Source: Sutcliffiella horikoshii (lineage in GTDB: Bacteria > Bacillota > Bacilli > Bacillales > Bacillaceae_I). From it: a stretch of 64,000 nt of DNA. Positions 61,732-64,000 of the stretch are shown in pieces; within the stretch, counting starts at the first letter, position 1; each line of letters starts with the position of its first letter. The notes under the pieces are model-generated. The model ran no database searches. It saw only the letters and a list, made by a program, of their open reading frames with translations, and was not told where the DNA came from. The position numbers and the translations under genes were made by a program. The stretch spans positions 159,452 to 223,451 of the forward strand of contig NZ_RXZI01000007.1 of NCBI RefSeq assembly GCF_021991925.1, written 5' to 3'.

Positions 61732-63153
61732 CTATGTTTCATTTACCTGATGAACAGCATTCAGGGTCACCGTAATATTGGTCCATTCACCCTCGACGCT
61801 ATCGGCCACAATGGAACCGTTATAGTTATCCACCATTCTTTTCGCGATGGACAGTCCAAGTCCCTGGCCGCCTTTTTCCCTGCTACGGGCTTTATCCACT
61901 CTGTAGAATCGATCGAATATTTTCTGCAAATCTTCTTGTGGAACCCCGATACCGTAATCTTTTATGGAGACTGTGAACTGATTGCCCTCATTATTTGCTG
62001 TAACCTCTACCGTCGTGGAGTGACTGGAGTATTTCACTGCATTATCCATCAATATGATGAGAACCTGCTCGAGATGCCTTTCCGCTATGGCAACCTTAAC
62101 TGGTTCTTTCAAATGATTAGTAAATGTAAAAGTGAAGTCTGGATGGAGCAAGGTGAATTTTTTGATCACATCTTCCACAACATGTACGGGCTCTACCAGG
62201 TCTTCCACCACTTCCAGTCGGTCGGATTCCAAGCGGGTCAGTTCCAACAGCTCATACACGAGCATTTTTAACCTCTCCACTTCCTGCTGGGAAGCTTTCA
62301 ATGATTCCTCCAGCACCTCGGGATCGTTTTTTCCCCATCGGTTCAAAAGCTTCAAGTGTCCTTCCAAAATAGAGATGGGCGTCCTCAGTTCATGGGAGGC
62401 ATCCTCCACAAATTGCTTTTGCTTTTGGAACGACATTTCCACATCATCCATCATTTCATTAAATACATTGGACAAATCTGCAATTTCATCCTTTTGGTTT
62501 TTATCTTGGGGAACACGTTCTTTGAACCCCCGCATCTTGATGCGTTTCATCGTATCGGTTAGTGCCTGGATTGGGGCAAGTAGCTGTTTGGCGATGAGCA
62601 TCCCTCCAACGCCGCTCAATAGGATGGCCCCCGCGCCGGCAGACCATGTCACAAGGAATATCAAGCCTCGCAAACGTTCATAGTTTTTCAAATCGCGTAT
62701 AATCTCTATGTACCCAATAAATCCATTTGTTATCACAGGTTCACGATGAATTAAATAATGTTTTCCATTCACCTTCACATGTTCAAGGTTTTCGCTCTCT
62801 ACAGGGGTAATCAGCAGCTCCCTTGGAAGGTTAGTGGCAACAGCAACGATGAGGGCTCCATCTTTATCGATTACTCTGATCAGTTCATTCGTTTCATTTA
62901 TCTTTTCAATAAAGCCACTGCTGTTGATGATTTCCGAGCGCCCCACAAAAAAAGGCTGCTCCGAAAAATAGGCCTGAATCTCCTTCATCTTTTCCTGTAT
63001 ATTACGTTCCTCCTGTTCAATCATCCAGGTTCTCATCACATAATATTGAACAGAGTTATAGGCTACAAACAGGACGAATAAAACCAAAGAGGACCATATG
63101 GTTATTTTCCACCTGATAGGCAGTTGCTTCATATACCTTTGAAATCGATTCAT
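61732..63153 (-). CDS. sensor histidine kinase (ArlS/YkoH-like)
   Basis: Predicted 473-residue membrane kinase. Two transmembrane helices (about 16-37 and 165-188) bracket an extracytoplasmic sensor of about 125 residues, followed by HAMP, HisKA with the phosphohistidine in DASHELRTP, and the ATPase domain (LMDNAVKYS, DYGIGVP, GQGLGLSIA). It overlaps the regulator gene by four bases. Arrangement near htrA resembles CssRS or YkoGH of Bacillus and ArlRS of Staphylococcus; the sequence alone does not choose between them. Confidence 0.9.
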   Translation of the reverse strand: MNRFQRYMKQLPIRWKITIWSSLVLFVLFVAYNSVQYYVMRTWMIEQEERNIQEKMKEIQAYFSEQPFFVGRSEIINSSGFIEKINETNELIRVIDKDGALIVAVATNLPRELLITPVESENLEHVKVNGKHYLIHREPVITNGFIGYIEIIRDLKNYERLRGLIFLVTWSAGAGAILLSGVGGMLIAKQLLAPIQALTDTMKRIKMRGFKERVPQDKNQKDEIADLSNVFNEMMDDVEMSFQKQKQFVEDASHELRTPISILEGHLKLLNRWGKNDPEVLEESLKASQQEVERLKMLVYELLELTRLESDRLEVVEDLVEPVHVVEDVIKKFTLLHPDFTFTFTNHLKEPVKVAIAERHLEQVLIILMDNAVKYSSHSTTVEVTANNEGNQFTVSIKDYGIGVPQEDLQKIFDRFYRVDKARSREKGGQGLGLSIAKRMVDNYNGSIVADSVEGEWTNITVTLNAVHQVNET

Positions 63154-63827
63154 TTTCTCATCACATAACCCGTCCCGCGCACTGTTTGTATGTAACTTTC
63201 CTCATCTGGCTTATCAATCTTATTTCGTAAATAGCGGACATATACATCCACGACATTTGTTTCAGCATAGGAACCCAGCTCCCACACTTTATCCAAAAGA
63301 AGTTCCCTTGTCAGTACTCTGTTAATATTCGTCATGAATATAACCAAAAGGTCGAACTCCCTTTTGGTCAGTTCAATTTGTTCCTCGGCTCTTGTCACCG
63401 TTCTTGCATCAAGGTCTACCTTCAGCTCTCGGAATGAAAGGATATTGTTCGACGCTTCCTTTTTCCCTTCCATCCGGCGGAATAGCGCGCGAATCCTTGC
63501 CAGAAGTTCTTCGATCGCAAATGGCTTGGACATATAATCGTCCGCACCACTATCTAGGCCTGATACTTTATCCATCACACTATCCCTTGCGGTCAGCATG
63601 ATGATTGGAGTTTCTTTGGCCGCTCGAATTCTACGGCATACTTCCATACCACTAAGGCCTGGGAGCATCAAATCAAGCAGGATAATATCCCACTCTTCTG
63701 CTAATGCCAGCTCAAGCCCCTCTCTCCCGTCATAGGCTGTGGACACTTTGAAACCTTCATATTGTAATTCAAGCTCAATAAAGCGGGCTAAATTTTTTTC
63801 ATCTTCTATTATTAGGACTCTGCACAT
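63150..63827 (-). CDS. OmpR/PhoB-family response regulator (ArlR/YkoG-like)
   Basis: Predicted 225-residue transcription factor. The receiver domain (phosphorylated Asp in IILLDLMLPG, switch threonine in IMLTARD, lysine in MSKPF) is followed by a winged helix (LTKREFDLLV, RTVRGTGYVMRK). GGAGG precedes the ATG. First gene of the two-gene operon with its kinase. The repeat ATGAGAA upstream is a likely binding site for this protein (inference), implying autoregulation and control of htrA. Confidence 0.92.
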   Translation of the reverse strand: MCRVLIIEDEKNLARFIELELQYEGFKVSTAYDGREGLELALAEEWDIILLDLMLPGLSGMEVCRRIRAAKETPIIMLTARDSVMDKVSGLDSGADDYMSKPFAIEELLARIRALFRRMEGKKEASNNILSFRELKVDLDARTVTRAEEQIELTKREFDLLVIFMTNINRVLTRELLLDKVWELGSYAETNVVDVYVRYLRNKIDKPDEESYIQTVRGTGYVMRK

Positions 63828-63918
63828 GATGGCACCTCCACAATAAGCGTGGCTTCTTGGATATATTTTAGACGTATTACCGGATTTTAAGTCTCTCTTT
63901 AATACTAACTAATAAATG

Positions 63919-63947
63919 GTGAGGATGGGATGAGAATTTGATGAGAA
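63919..63947 (-). promoter_or_regulatory. ATGAGAA direct-repeat operator before the regulator gene
   Basis: Two perfect ATGAGAA repeats (63930-63936, 63941-63947) and a third weaker copy GTGAGGA (63919-63925) are all 11 bases apart. Confidence 0.5.
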
Positions 63948-63979
63948 TTGAAAGTGTAATGTTTATGTAACTTCGTTGT

Positions 63980-64000
63980 AAAAAAAAAAAAAAAAAAAAA
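63980..64000. repeat. terminal A homopolymer
   Basis: Twenty-one consecutive A residues run to the last base of the window; possibly a contig edge or an assembly artefact rather than biology. Confidence 0.6.

Noticed and set aside
1..64000. tRNA, rRNA, prophage or transposase genes
   Set aside because: None was recognised on either strand; the short elements have no coding capacity.

Overview
The window comes from a low-GC Gram-positive bacterium of the Bacillaceae (Bacillus sensu lato). The evidence is strong AAGGAGG-type ribosome binding sites, frequent TTG/GTG starts, CcpA (cre) sites, a XylR-ROK xylose regulon, spore-cortex pdaA, and several blocks that follow the Bacillus subtilis yfj-yfk order (rRNA methyltransferase, AlkA, pdaA; later yfkAB, yfkD, yfkE, yfkF, yfkH, yfkJ, yfkK). 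I see no rRNA or tRNA genes, no phage and no transposase. The species cannot be fixed from the window alone.

Layout. 1-15.4 kb is a xylose/xylo-oligosaccharide island: a CcpA-controlled truncated secreted protein, a sodium/solute symporter, an MFS xylose transporter, aldose epimerase, xylB-xylA, a DUF624 protein, a CUT1 ABC importer without its own ATPase, the repressor xylR and a GH43 beta-xylosidase. Three near-identical XylR operators sit on promoters of one architecture and tie the island together. 15.4-22.9 kb holds a tight five-gene signalling/exopolysaccharide operon on the minus strand: Hpt-REC-GGDEF-REC diguanylate cyclase, membrane HEAT-repeat protein, processive GT2 glycosyltransferase, single-domain response regulator, multi-domain histidine kinase. 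23-35.9 kb is mostly conserved housekeeping: RNA methyltransferase, AlkA, PdaA, class I fumarase, a GNAT-pentapeptide fusion, the YfkAB radical SAM protein, YfkD, a YczE-like protein, a Ca2+/H+ antiporter and a flavin-binding stress protein. 36.5-46.5 kb is a 2-hydroxyacid island: lutABC, lutR, lutP, a CdaR-type regulator and glcD-glcF. 47-59.4 kb carries a GlcNAc-kinase-like protein, MapB, OsmC, MFS and EamA transporters, a P1B-4 ATPase (PfeT type), YihY, YtxH, an LMW phosphatase, YfkK and a membrane hydrolase. 59.9-64 kb has two tiny unknown genes, an HtrA protease and an ArlRS/YkoGH-like two-component system that shares a direct-repeat operator with htrA.

The most unusual content is intergenic. 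Two families of small non-coding elements with terminal inverted repeats are present. The outer family (type A, about 220 bp) sits in rho-independent terminators and is flanked by duplicated copies of the whole terminator hairpin. The inner family (type B, 219-221 bp) is nested at the tip hairpin of the A core; in two of its three copies that 9-bp hairpin is duplicated. The two families share a GC-rich foldable core with compensating arm changes. Separately, strictly 52-bp-periodic arrays of 35-bp hairpins (8 units at 46.6 kb, 3 units at 29.3 kb) fill gaps between convergent genes, and two unrelated 21-bp-period tandem repeats fill other gaps. Several small genes missed by usual length cut-offs were found, including a 46-residue four-cysteine zinc-ribbon-like protein. 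The window ends in a 21-base A tract, probably a contig edge.
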